Assembly (NCBI RefSeq): GCF_014195535.1
Contig: NZ_JACIBY010000014.1
Span: forward strand, 2,501 to 66,500
DNA from: Runella defluvii
GTDB taxonomy: Bacteria; Bacteroidota; Bacteroidia; Cytophagales; Spirosomataceae
Reading direction: 5' to 3'
Length of the DNA: 64,000 bases
This document shows positions 50,938 through 58,787 of this stretch, one piece after another (positions within the stretch are counted from its first letter, which is position 1; each line of letters begins with the position of its first letter). A model generated the notes under the pieces. The model worked only from the letters and a program-made list of their open reading frames with translations. It was not told the DNA's origin and ran no database searches. The position numbers and the translations under genes are program-made.

Positions 50938-51288
50938 TTATTGTTTAGGTGAAACCACAGCAATATTTTTAACCCGCTCTTTTTCTTCGGACAACTGCAC
51001 TATCTTTCTCAGATACTCTATTTCTCTATCCTTTGCTTCCATCAAATCTCTCCTAACTGTAACGTATTCAGAATCGTAAACAACAGCTTCATTGTATTCT
51101 AGGAGGTCATTGGTCGTTACCCCTAAAATTTGAGCTATTTCAGCAAGTCTTTTTGAGCGTGGTTGTGAGCCAGTATTTATCCAGTTGTTTACTGCTTGCT
51201 GTGTGATGTTCAATCTTTCTGCAAGCATAGCGTCTGTCATGCCTCTTTTTTTAAGGTATTTTTTTAGATTAATTCCAAATTGACTCAT
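50938..51288 (-). CDS. Cro/CI-type XRE repressor
   Basis: 116 residues: N-terminal helix-turn-helix (MTDAMLAERLNITQQAVNNW), then a charged coiled-coil tail (EYLRKIVQLSEEKERVKN) that probably dimerises. It should bind the two palindromic operators in the 92-bp divergent gap to its right and hold the plus-strand early genes silent. No protease or cleavage domain, so release must be by another route. It marks the left end of the phage-like region. Confidence 0.85.
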   Translation of the reverse strand: MSQFGINLKKYLKKRGMTDAMLAERLNITQQAVNNWINTGSQPRSKRLAEIAQILGVTTNDLLEYNEAVVYDSEYVTVRRDLMEAKDREIEYLRKIVQLSEEKERVKNIAVVSPKQ

Positions 51289-51302
51289 GGGCTAAAAGTT
51301 TT

Positions 51303-51336
51303 ACAACTATTAATTGTATTTACAACTTATAATTGT
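51303..51336. promoter_or_regulatory. Twin operator in divergent early promoter region
   Basis: Two near-palindromes, ACAACTATTAATTGT (51303-51317) and ACAACTTATAATTGT (51322-51336), with centres 19 bases apart, lie between the divergent repressor and early genes. Same-face spacing fits cooperative binding of repressor dimers. Binding is inferred. Confidence 0.6.
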
Positions 51337-51380
51337 TTTATTTGCAAGGCAAGTTTTAACAGGCACAAATTACCAAAAAT

Positions 51381-51659
51381 ATGGCACAAGAAGCAAGTAC
51401 AATTGAGCAAACGGTAACGCGTCCAACAATCAAGCAACGGCTCTTGATAAGACTGGGTGAAGCAATTGAAAAAGTAGGCCCAGATTGGCGAAAAGAATTG
51501 GCCTCTTATGATCCTTATTTCAATACAAGAGAAGGCGGATTGGACTATGAGGCCGCATCTAGGGCCTTAAAAAACCCTAATCGTGCTGATGTAGATAGAA
51601 TTGAGCGCGTAACTATTTCGATGGAAAGTTTGGTGGTCACAAAAAACCAAGTAGCATAA
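51381..51659 (+). CDS. Small early protein, unknown
   Basis: 92 residues, no signal or TM. It has a mixed-charge helical N-half (IKQRLLIRLGEAIEKVG) and a polar C-half. First gene under the divergent operator, so probably an early regulator; 2 bases separate it from the excisionase-like gene. The position equals that of Cro or similar regulators in phages, but no HTH is obvious. Not recognised. Confidence 0.6.
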   Translation: MAQEASTIEQTVTRPTIKQRLLIRLGEAIEKVGPDWRKELASYDPYFNTREGGLDYEAASRALKNPNRADVDRIERVTISMESLVVTKNQVA

Positions 51660-51661
51660 TT

Positions 51662-51964
51662 ATGAATCTGCAATTGTTACTTTCACCTGAGCAAGCTGAT
51701 TTGATTGCTCGGTTCACACAGGCAGTTGAGCTTTCGCAACAGCCTCAAAAAAAATGGCTCAATGAAGACCAAGCGGCTGAGTATCTAGGGGCTGTCTCCA
51801 AATGGACGCTTCAAAAATGGCGGAAGGAAGGAAAAATTCCTTATGTGGCTGTAGGAGAGATATTTCGCTACGATCCAGATGACCTTGATAAGTTTATGAA
51901 TAAAAACAAGGTCGTTTCCTTCAACGAAGCCGAAACAAAAATTAGACGCAAAAAAGCAGCATGA
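51662..51964 (+). CDS. Excisionase/MerR-like HTH protein
   Basis: 100 residues with a winged-helix signature of the helix-turn-helix 17/excisionase group: WLNEDQAAEYLGAVSKWTLQ then KWRKEGKIPYVAVGEIFRYD. Such proteins bind DNA as excisionases or plasmid/phage regulators. Its stop overlaps the next ATG (ATGA). It could direct excision of this element or regulate early genes; no integrase for this element is visible in the window. Confidence 0.75.
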   Translation: MNLQLLLSPEQADLIARFTQAVELSQQPQKKWLNEDQAAEYLGAVSKWTLQKWRKEGKIPYVAVGEIFRYDPDDLDKFMNKNKVVSFNEAETKIRRKKAA

Positions 51965-52137
51965 ACTATTATCAAGCAAAAATGAAAAACCAAACTACCC
52001 CCTCTGTCGAGCGCCCCGTACATTGGACGTATATAGCTGTATGGTTAGCTCTTTTATGTTTGCCCTTTTTACTCGTATTCGGGTTTCATTTGTCTCCTGC
52101 TTGGATTTTTGTTTGGCTCTTATTCCTGTTTTTCTAA
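51961..52137 (+). CDS. Small membrane protein
   Basis: 58 residues: MNYYQAKMKNQTTPSVERP, then two closely spaced hydrophobic stretches (YIAVWLALLCLPFLLVF and PAWIFVWLLFLFF). The start is coupled by ATGA to the upstream HTH gene. Two-TM hairpins of this size occur as holins or superinfection-exclusion proteins, but nothing specific supports either. Confidence 0.6.
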   Translation: MNYYQAKMKNQTTPSVERPVHWTYIAVWLALLCLPFLLVFGFHLSPAWIFVWLLFLFF

Positions 52138-52272
52138 GTGAGCAAGAAACGAAAAGTAATCATTTTAGGGGCTTCAATATTGGGTTCAACGCTTTTGAGC
52201 CGAATAGTTAAGCCCAAGCCTAAAACACCTAAACCTGCGCCCCCTCCCGATGAACCCGAACTCTTTATTTGA
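52138..52272 (+). CDS. Small protein with hydrophobic N-terminus and Pro-rich tail
   Basis: 44 residues from GTG at 52138, directly after the upstream TAA: a basic start SKKRK, one short hydrophobic helix (VIILGASILGSTLL) and a proline-rich tail (PKPKTPKPAPPPDEPELF). It overlaps the following gene by 23 bases if that one starts at 52250, or ends 4 bases before it if it starts at 52277. Probably membrane-attached; function unknown. Confidence 0.45.
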   Translation: MSKKRKVIILGASILGSTLLSRIVKPKPKTPKPAPPPDEPELFI

Positions 52273-52714
52273 TGTGATGCTTCACAGTCGAAGTGTCATC
52301 GACAAAATGCGTACCGAAGACCCTGGCCTCGGTCAGAAGGTAGAGCCTACTGAGTTTCCTGCAAGCGAAGTATTTGAGGTATTCGACTTTCAGTCGGAAA
52401 TCTACAAGAAAAGCCATGAGTACCGTTTCAAGGCCCCGAAAGGAATAATGCCATTGAAAGGGGAGCTGTTTAAACTCCTGAAAGACGCGTATCGCCGTAG
52501 AAAAAACGAAGTGGTGACAGTAGAGTGGCCCAATAGCCGCCTAAAATCCGCCGCTGGCCGCGATGCCAAAGCATACATTCAGGCAATAGATACTATCCAA
52601 AGCCAAAAACTCACCGACGAAGCATTAAATTTCTTGGTCAAGGCCAAGGAGCATTTGAATGGCTTTTTGGCAAGAATAAAATCTGAATCTGTTATTACCC
52701 TTTCGAGTGATTAA
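52250..52714 (+). CDS. Early protein of unknown function
   Basis: 154 residues; ATG at 52250 or 52277 are both possible. Soluble, with a basic middle (LKDAYRRRKNEVVTVEWPNS, then RLKSAAGRD) and helical ends. No motif recognised. Overlaps the next frame by 8 bases if that uses its GTG. Codon use matches its neighbours. Confidence 0.55.
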   Translation: MNPNSLFDVMLHSRSVIDKMRTEDPGLGQKVEPTEFPASEVFEVFDFQSEIYKKSHEYRFKAPKGIMPLKGELFKLLKDAYRRRKNEVVTVEWPNSRLKSAAGRDAKAYIQAIDTIQSQKLTDEALNFLVKAKEHLNGFLARIKSESVITLSSD

Positions 52715-52739
52715 GCCCTCTACTTACTTAGAGAACCCT

Positions 52740-53279
52740 ATGGTTATGTCAAATCAAGTAAAACAGGCAATATTCGAGTGCCATACCCTTCTTTTGGAGG
52801 GCTTGGCTTGTGTGGGCGATACAAGCCAACAACGCCAAAAACTCATGGCCATTGCCCGTCGTTGCAATCAATGCAAGCTGCTTGTGTTGAACTGGATTGA
52901 GTCCTATTTTTTGGAACATCCAATGCAAAAAGCCGAGCTGCTTCCTGAAACTTTGGTTAGCCAACAACTCAAAAATACCCTTGAGGAAATGGAAAAAACC
53001 GTAGTGGATGGACAACGTTCTAAACATCTTAGCGAGGCTTTTTACCAACAAAAGGCCGTCAATAAGCTCCTATTTTTGGCATATCAGGCCAAAATACCCG
53101 TATTGGAATGGCTTGGGAATTATTATAGTAACGCAAATGCACACGAGAGCGTTGTCGAAGTCGTTGTCTATCGTTGCCCCAATACACACTGTGACTTTGA
53201 AACGACCAACAAAATGGCCTATATAGGTCATGGCCCGAACCGTTGTTTACGAAAATCAAACCAGCTTAAATCTGCCTAA
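52740..53279 (+). CDS. Helical protein with C-terminal zinc-finger-like motif
   Basis: 179 residues from ATG at 52740; ATG 52746 is equally possible and a GTG at 52707 would overlap the upstream gene. Mostly alpha-helical, ending in YRCPNTHCDFETTNKMAYIG then HGPNRCLR, where two Cys with His and Cys spaced downstream resemble a C2HC-type zinc site. It may bind nucleic acid. Family not recognised. Confidence 0.55.
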   Translation: MVMSNQVKQAIFECHTLLLEGLACVGDTSQQRQKLMAIARRCNQCKLLVLNWIESYFLEHPMQKAELLPETLVSQQLKNTLEEMEKTVVDGQRSKHLSEAFYQQKAVNKLLFLAYQAKIPVLEWLGNYYSNANAHESVVEVVVYRCPNTHCDFETTNKMAYIGHGPNRCLRKSNQLKSA

Positions 53280-53418
53280 AATGGATAAGATTGAAGCTGT
53301 AGTAGTCTTGCCGAAATAATTGGCAAAAGGAGTCGGTCACAGATTTTCCTATCTGTGTTAACAGTAGCGAAGGTACGAATTTTATTGTTAATAGTCAAGT
53401 AGTTATCGTAGAAAAAAT
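53280..53418. promoter_or_regulatory. Intergenic region with hairpin
   Basis: A perfect inverted repeat CACAGAT/ATCTGTG with a 6-base loop lies at 53338-53357, upstream of the 53419 gene. It could be an operator or an mRNA hairpin. Nothing else seen. Confidence 0.35.
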
Positions 53419-54105
53419 ATGAAAAATACCCCAATTTCAGTAGGCATTTTTAGTGCCATTATGCAGTCTGAACGTACTGGCACTAACCCGACAAAACCAT
53501 CGTTTTCAATGGGAAAAACCAAGGAAAAGTTGGCCGAGTTTTTTATGAGGAATGAAGAAGTTCGTACGCTTTGCGATGAAAATAAAAAAGAGTACCCGCG
53601 TATGCACCAGTCGTTACAGAGCACAGGTTGGCAACTGCTGATGTATTACATGAACAACTGGGGGAAATCGACGGCAAGAAACTACGAAATCAGAATTACC
53701 TACAGCTATCTACGTAGAGCCTTCAATGACGGTTGCTGTATTGCAACACTAAAGAACCATATCAATAAACTCCTACGAATGTACAAAGGCTTTATTACGG
53801 CTAAACACCGTGGCGGATTAGGTCTAAAAGACCAAAATACGGCCTGTATTGTACTTAAAATAGACCCTACCGTTCTACAATTTAAGGACGAACGCCACAA
53901 CGAAGCCGTAAGAATAGGGCAACTAAGCGCAGAAGAAGCCCGTAGAATCGAACAAGAAACCCTCTCAAAGCAACGTGCTGCTTGTGGTAGTGTAATAGCC
54001 GCAAAACAAGCCGCAGAGGACAAAGCAGAGCAGCGACGCCAAACCCCTTCTTCAATTGCGTCGATTTTTCAATCCTCACTTTCTGACCTCTTTAAAAGGG
54101 AATAA
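53419..54105 (+). CDS. Putative DNA-binding/replication-associated protein
   Basis: 228 residues. The centre (SYLRRAFNDGCCIATLKNHI, then NKLLRMYKGFITAKHRGGLG) looks like a winged helix-turn-helix, as in replication initiators and phage replisome organisers. The C-terminus is a charged Ala/Glu/Arg helix (AEEARRIEQETLSKQRAA). A repeat-rich noncoding stretch follows directly, as expected when an initiator gene sits next to its origin. Function inferred from pattern and context only; no catalytic motif seen. Confidence 0.5.
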   Translation: MKNTPISVGIFSAIMQSERTGTNPTKPSFSMGKTKEKLAEFFMRNEEVRTLCDENKKEYPRMHQSLQSTGWQLLMYYMNNWGKSTARNYEIRITYSYLRRAFNDGCCIATLKNHINKLLRMYKGFITAKHRGGLGLKDQNTACIVLKIDPTVLQFKDERHNEAVRIGQLSAEEARRIEQETLSKQRAACGSVIAAKQAAEDKAEQRRQTPSSIASIFQSSLSDLFKRE

Positions 54106-54393
54106 GCTAATTTTTTTAGGTAAGTACCTGACTCAGTACTGACTCAGAACTAATCTGTACCTGTCAGGACATTTCAGTAACAAAATAAGGTCTTTTAGGA
54201 TGGTCTTCGACCTTCAAAAATTGAAAAATTGGATTTTTCCAATGTTTCAGTTCTGAAAGAAGTACAGAAAAGTACTGAAATGTGACGACCCGTTCGGAAT
54301 CAGAACATGGGGATGGGGGGCGCGCGGCCCAAAAAAAATGCAAATAATTTTATAAGCACCTGAATATCAATTATTTAAACCAAAAAAACGCAA
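54106..54393. other. Repeat-rich noncoding region, possible origin
   Basis: Tandem GACTCAGTACT/GACTCAGAACT (54130-54151), perfect palindromes ATTGGATTTTTCCAAT (54228-54243) and TTTCAGTTCTGAAA (54245-54258), AAGGTC/GACCTT (54187-54192, 54209-54214) and several AGTAC copies fill about 150 bp, then a GC-rich clamp (54311-54330). No ORF. It could be a replication origin or a complex operator region. Confidence 0.45.
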
Positions 54394-54858
54394 ATGACAC
54401 AGACTTTTCAACAACCAGTAGAAAACCCGTATGATACAGAGAATAGCCTTTTTGCTTACTCAATTTATCATCAATGGCGTGTCTCCAAGACTGAGGATAA
54501 AAACGTCTTGAAGTACTACCTAAAAAAGAAAAAAGACCGAGAGTGGGATTCGGCACCCAACGAGGATGAGAGACTACGATTAGAATTGGTCAGGTCAATA
54601 AGGTTCCTCAACAACAAAGTCAATGGCCGCTACGGTGACAATAAAATCACCTCTATTCAGGTCTATTTCAACGACAATAAAGGTGGTACGGTACCAGAGG
54701 AACAGCCCAATCTACTTCTTTGCCGAATGGACGTTTTACAAAATGGCACTTTTGATTTTATGCCGAACCGTGAGATTGTTCCCGAGAAAAATATACAATT
54801 CTTGATGGATATAATGGCAGGCTGGCAGGAAGTAATTGAAAAGGCATACAAAAAATGA
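54394..54858 (+). CDS. Early protein of unknown function
   Basis: 154 residues, soluble, rich in charged and aromatic residues (LKYYLKKKKDREWDS; IQFLMDIMAGWQEVIEKAYK). No motif recognised. Its TGA overlaps the next ATG (ATGA), so the two are coupled. First gene after the repeat-rich region. Confidence 0.6.
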   Translation: MTQTFQQPVENPYDTENSLFAYSIYHQWRVSKTEDKNVLKYYLKKKKDREWDSAPNEDERLRLELVRSIRFLNNKVNGRYGDNKITSIQVYFNDNKGGTVPEEQPNLLLCRMDVLQNGTFDFMPNREIVPEKNIQFLMDIMAGWQEVIEKAYKK

Positions 54859-55271
54859 CCTCTCTAAACATTGGATATAAGAGCCTCACGCAAAAGGCAA
54901 TTATACGAATCCACCCCGAAGACATCACCCAAATTTATGCAACGATTAAAAGTGTGATGTATCCCCCTGTCAAAACGTGGCATAGCGATGAATCCTACAA
55001 TAGAACTACTGAAAACATCCTACGAATTGAGCCTTTCAGGAAGCTGATAAACGAACTTCCGAAGTGGGAAAGCTCCCCTAAACTTTGGAAAATAAGCCCC
55101 AATCAAACGGGCATGGACGTAAAGATAGCAGTTGAGCTGGCCATCGTTATCTTTGAAATCTGCGAAGCCTCTAACTCTCCCGAACTACTCCGATTGAAAG
55201 GAAACGTTCAGGTTCATTTGAAAGAGAATTTCAACATTCAGTTAGAATCTACAAAGCACATATTGAGCTAG
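54855..55271 (+). CDS. Early protein of unknown function
   Basis: 138 residues, soluble, no signal peptide. Contains AIIRIHPEDITQIYATI and WKISPNQTGMDVKIAVEL. No known motif seen. Coupled to the upstream gene by ATGA and followed after one base by a small membrane-protein gene. Confidence 0.6.
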   Translation: MTSLNIGYKSLTQKAIIRIHPEDITQIYATIKSVMYPPVKTWHSDESYNRTTENILRIEPFRKLINELPKWESSPKLWKISPNQTGMDVKIAVELAIVIFEICEASNSPELLRLKGNVQVHLKENFNIQLESTKHILS

Positions 55272-55272
55272 A

Positions 55273-55602
55273 ATGAAAACGTACCGATTGGTATTTGCCG
55301 CCTTGGTGTTGATAGCACTCATGTTTCACTATCATCGAATCATCAACACTCCGCCCTATTTAGGGGATATTTTGGCCGTTGAACGCTCCGAAAGCTCCTC
55401 CGAAATTAGGGCAATCATTACCGCCGAACACGCTCAAATCAAGCTCTATTTTTCAAAGAGCCACCCCGTCAGGGTCGATGTCATTGCCCAAGACTCTATT
55501 GGTCGCCCATTACAATCGACTCCCCAAGCTGTCCTCAAATCCATCCCTGATTCACTTTTTACCAATTATCGACTTCCGTATCATGAAAACGAACTGGAAT
55601 GA
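55273..55602 (+). CDS. Single-TM or exported small protein
   Basis: 109 residues with a hydrophobic N-terminus (RLVFAALVLIALMFHY) and a polar domain of about 85 residues likely outside the membrane. No lipobox. It overlaps the following gene by 20 bases. Function unknown; could be a phage membrane modulator. Confidence 0.55.
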   Translation: MKTYRLVFAALVLIALMFHYHRIINTPPYLGDILAVERSESSSEIRAIITAEHAQIKLYFSKSHPVRVDVIAQDSIGRPLQSTPQAVLKSIPDSLFTNYRLPYHENELE

Positions 55603-55984
55603 TTCGCAAGGGCTATTTGACAGCCACGCGGCAAGGAAAGAAAAGCCCGTCGTGCCCAATTATCCGATTGTGAAGCTCGACAAAAACTACAATAACAAGT
55701 TAGCCGCAACCTATTGTTTTTTCCACCTCGTTGTTGATAGTGAATTTTACCAAGTGGGGAAAACCTACGAAATCCAAGTCCTAAATAAGCGGATTTTGGA
55801 TGCCACTATCGAACAGAAAATCATCTACCCCTACCACAAGCTCACGGATACCGTTGCCCGAATCGACCGAGGTGTAACCCTGCAAGAATACCTCAAACAA
55901 ATGAACGAAGAACAACGAGGCCGTGACCTCACCCTTTTAAAGTTTGCACTTATTGTTTTCTTAATCCTCCCAAACAAACAATGA
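55583..55984 (+). CDS. Early protein, possibly beta-rich
   Basis: 133 residues from ATG at 55583; the longer upstream reading frame is out of phase with coding signals and overlaps the previous gene. The middle (EFYQVGKTYEIQVLNKRIL) resembles the beta-strand pattern of small ASCH/PUA-like domains, but this is weak. Ends in a hydrophobic stretch (LLKFALIVFLILP) that may anchor it. Its stop overlaps the methyltransferase ATG (ATGA). Confidence 0.5.
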   Translation: MKTNWNDSQGLFDSHAARKEKPVVPNYPIVKLDKNYNNKLAATYCFFHLVVDSEFYQVGKTYEIQVLNKRILDATIEQKIIYPYHKLTDTVARIDRGVTLQEYLKQMNEEQRGRDLTLLKFALIVFLILPNKQ

Positions 55985-57582
55985 AACTAGGTACTTCTGA
56001 TATTACCCTCAAAGATATGTTTTGTGGTTGCGGTGGTTCGTCAACAGGTGCGGCCAATGTGGATGGTGTACGCGTAAAGTATGCCATGAATCACTGGAAA
56101 TTGGCCATTGAGTCTCACAATACCAACCACCCTGACACTCACCACGATTGCGCCGACATTAGCGAAACCCATCCCGCTCGATACGACCAAACGACGGGGT
56201 TGATAGCATCACCCGAATGTACCAATCACTCGCTTGCTAAGGGCCAAAAGCGTAAAAATCTCCAACAAGGCGAATTGTTTACCAACAAAGCCATAGACCA
56301 TTCGGCCATACGCAGCCGTGCGACGATGTGGGACGTTGTTCGTTTTGCTGAAATCCATAAGTACGAGTTCGTAGTCACTGAAAACGTAGTGGATGTGCGC
56401 CACTGGACATTGTTTGAGCCTTGGTTGAAAGCCATGCACGCGCTGGGCTACAAACATAAGTGTGTTTACCTAAACGCAATGTTTGCCCACGGAAATGGCA
56501 TTACTGGTTTTGCTCCCCAAAGCCGCGACCGTATTTACATCGTGTTTTGGAAAAAGGGCAACAAAGCCCCAAATCTCGACATTCGGCCTCATGCCCCGTG
56601 CCCCAAGTGTGGAGTAGGGGAGTCGTACCAGTCGTGGAAAAATGGCAATGTAGCAGGGAAATACAAGCAACAATACGTTTATCGTTGTTGGTCTTGCAAT
56701 GAAGTAGTAACGCCTTTTTATTATGCGGCTCTTAATTGCATCGACACGACAATACCGTTGATACGGATAGGCGACCGAGAAAAGCACGGCCTACGCCCAC
56801 TTTCTGAAAAGACGGTGCAACGTATTGAGTTTGGCTTAAACAAGTTTGGCCTTAGACCTACCATCATTGACCAATGCAATCAGCATGGGGCCATCACCAA
56901 TCGGATACGAACCGCCGATGATACCCCCATCAATACCCAAACCACCCGTATCAGCTCCTACTTGTTCAGCCCGTTTGTGTTCAACATGAGCCATACGAGT
57001 TCAAAGGGTACGTTTTTTAGCGTTGAAAATGAGACTCTTTTTACTCAGACAACGCAAGAAAGTGGTGGAATCATTAGCCCAAATGAATTTATCATGGCCA
57101 ATAGGAATAACAATAATCCTATGTCATTGACTGACGTTGTTCCGACAATCACTACTCGAAACAATAGCACATTTTTAGTCAGCGAAAATGCTATTTTAAC
57201 GATGCGTGGCGACCGCAATTTTTCAGGGCTTACCGACGCTCTTCCTACCCAAGTGGCCGCAGGGATTCAAAACTACCTTGTCGGAAATCAGCCTTTTATC
57301 ACGACTTATCACGAAAAGCCTCAAGCGGCTTCACTCACCGACGCACTTTATACGGTCGTGACGAAAGATAGCCATTCATTCATTGAAACGCACGGGCAAC
57401 TGAAAGTGGAAGACTGTTATTTTCGGATGCTACAACCCAAAGAAACCGCCGCCGCCCAAGGCTTCCCAAGTGATTATGTGATACTTGGTTCAAAGGAGAA
57501 CCAACAAAAGCAAATCGGGAACGCCAATCCACCGCCTACGATGGAACTGCTTGTAAGACGTTGTGTAGAATCACTTTCTTAA
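55981..57582 (+). CDS. C5-cytosine DNA methyltransferase
   Basis: 533 residues. SAM motif DMFCGCGGSSTGA (12-24), catalytic Cys in SPECTNHSLAKG where most relatives have PPCQ, motif VI in VVTENVVD, motif VIII QSRDRIYIV and motif X QIGNANPPPTM. An inserted zinc ribbon (CPKCG ... CWSC, about 200-235) and a target-recognition region with repeated SLTD-P-T segments set it apart. It should methylate cytosine in DNA, probably phage DNA, to evade host restriction. No cognate restriction enzyme gene nearby. The SPECTNHS form is one I associate with phage-encoded relatives. Coupled to the upstream gene by ATGA. Confidence 0.88.
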   Translation: MKLGTSDITLKDMFCGCGGSSTGAANVDGVRVKYAMNHWKLAIESHNTNHPDTHHDCADISETHPARYDQTTGLIASPECTNHSLAKGQKRKNLQQGELFTNKAIDHSAIRSRATMWDVVRFAEIHKYEFVVTENVVDVRHWTLFEPWLKAMHALGYKHKCVYLNAMFAHGNGITGFAPQSRDRIYIVFWKKGNKAPNLDIRPHAPCPKCGVGESYQSWKNGNVAGKYKQQYVYRCWSCNEVVTPFYYAALNCIDTTIPLIRIGDREKHGLRPLSEKTVQRIEFGLNKFGLRPTIIDQCNQHGAITNRIRTADDTPINTQTTRISSYLFSPFVFNMSHTSSKGTFFSVENETLFTQTTQESGGIISPNEFIMANRNNNNPMSLTDVVPTITTRNNSTFLVSENAILTMRGDRNFSGLTDALPTQVAAGIQNYLVGNQPFITTYHEKPQAASLTDALYTVVTKDSHSFIETHGQLKVEDCYFRMLQPKETAAAQGFPSDYVILGSKENQQKQIGNANPPPTMELLVRRCVESLS

Positions 57583-57595
57583 CCTTTTTCTTACC

Positions 57596-58423
57596 ATGGC
57601 CACTACCGACAAAAAAGGCGATGCCCGCAGCTGCAAAGCGGGCACTGCCTCCAAAAATGATTCTTATTTTGGTGGAAAAGGGCAAGACGGGGTATTTCAT
57701 ACGATTATTAACCAAATCCCGCCCTGTGATGACTATTGGGAGCTATTTGCAGGAAATGCCTCTATTTACCGTAAGCTCAAGTACAAACCGAAACGGTGTT
57801 TTTTGGTTGAGAAATACCATTCCCAAGCCAAGCGATTGGCCAATAACTTGGGCGTACCTTGTTTTGGTTTCGATTTTGTGATGGTCAACGTCCTCAATGG
57901 ATCCATGTACAAAGATGGCACCTACGTAGTTTGGGGGTCGGCTTTTGATGTGCTGGAAATCATGCGTCGGGAATACATCGACAAGCATAATTCATTCTTT
58001 TTTATTGACCCTCCTTATATGCTTGGAACTCGTACTTCAACTAACCGATACAAGCACGAACTTGCTGACGAAGAACACCAACAGTTACTTGACTGGCTAA
58101 TAACGTTCAAAAATGCCAAAATGGCCATTACGACCTACCCAAACGAGACTTACCAACAGAAGCTCCAACAATGGAGAATGGTTGATTACAAATCGGTAAC
58201 GCGTAGTGGGGAAGTTAGAGTGGAGCATTTGTACATGAACTACCCGTCTCCCCAACTTTTACAAGACCCGTCCTACTTTGGGGCTAACTACCGAGAGCGC
58301 GAAGCCTACAATAAACAGCAGCGTAATTGGTTGCGCAAATTCCAAAATATGCCCCCCGCACAGCAACAAATCATTCTTTACAAACTCTACAATCACTTTA
58401 ACGATACGTACACAAATGCTTAG
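57596..58423 (+). CDS. D12-class N6-adenine DNA methyltransferase
   Basis: 275 residues. YFGGKGQDG at the start, SAM motif in ELFAGNASIYR, catalytic FFFIDPPYM near residue 141, and the D12-class (Dam-like) order of motifs. It should methylate adenine N6 in a short palindrome. It lies 13 bases after the cytosine methyltransferase gene and overlaps the next gene by 8 bases. Two orphan methyltransferases of different base specificity in a row suggest broad protection of phage DNA. Target site unknown. Confidence 0.87.
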   Translation: MATTDKKGDARSCKAGTASKNDSYFGGKGQDGVFHTIINQIPPCDDYWELFAGNASIYRKLKYKPKRCFLVEKYHSQAKRLANNLGVPCFGFDFVMVNVLNGSMYKDGTYVVWGSAFDVLEIMRREYIDKHNSFFFIDPPYMLGTRTSTNRYKHELADEEHQQLLDWLITFKNAKMAITTYPNETYQQKLQQWRMVDYKSVTRSGEVRVEHLYMNYPSPQLLQDPSYFGANYREREAYNKQQRNWLRKFQNMPPAQQQIILYKLYNHFNDTYTNA

Positions 58424-58787
58424 ACTTACATTTTTCTTCGAGGATTCACATATCGAACTTGATTTCTCAGCAGTTATGAATTTCTTCCATTTTTATGGGC
58501 ATGAAATTCACCAAGTATTGATGGTCAATGATTTTCTAATTGACGTATTCAAAAAAATGCCCACAGCTCAATTCAATAAAGGATTTACGGAGGATTTTAA
58601 ACAACACGCCCTCCAATGTCTCGAAAGGAATAAAGAGAAAATATGCCTTGTGATGGATGACTTTTTTTTAGGAGGCGACCACGAACGTGCGAATGTTTTC
58701 TACGAAGGAGTTAAGCGACTCAACGAAGGGGAAGACTTGGAGACAGTCAACGCTTTTTTCTCTCAAAAGGCGAAGGAACTCCGATGA
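58416..58787 (+). CDS. Small acidic early protein
   Basis: 123 residues from ATG at 58416; the earlier in-frame start lies inside the methyltransferase. Contains SHIELDFSAVMNFFHFYGHE and LVMDDFFLGGDHERANVF. Acidic, soluble; no motif recognised. Its stop overlaps the PAPS-reductase-like ATG (ATGA). Could be a DNA-mimic type inhibitor by charge, but this is only a guess. Confidence 0.5.
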   Translation: MLRLTFFFEDSHIELDFSAVMNFFHFYGHEIHQVLMVNDFLIDVFKKMPTAQFNKGFTEDFKQHALQCLERNKEKICLVMDDFFLGGDHERANVFYEGVKRLNEGEDLETVNAFFSQKAKELR

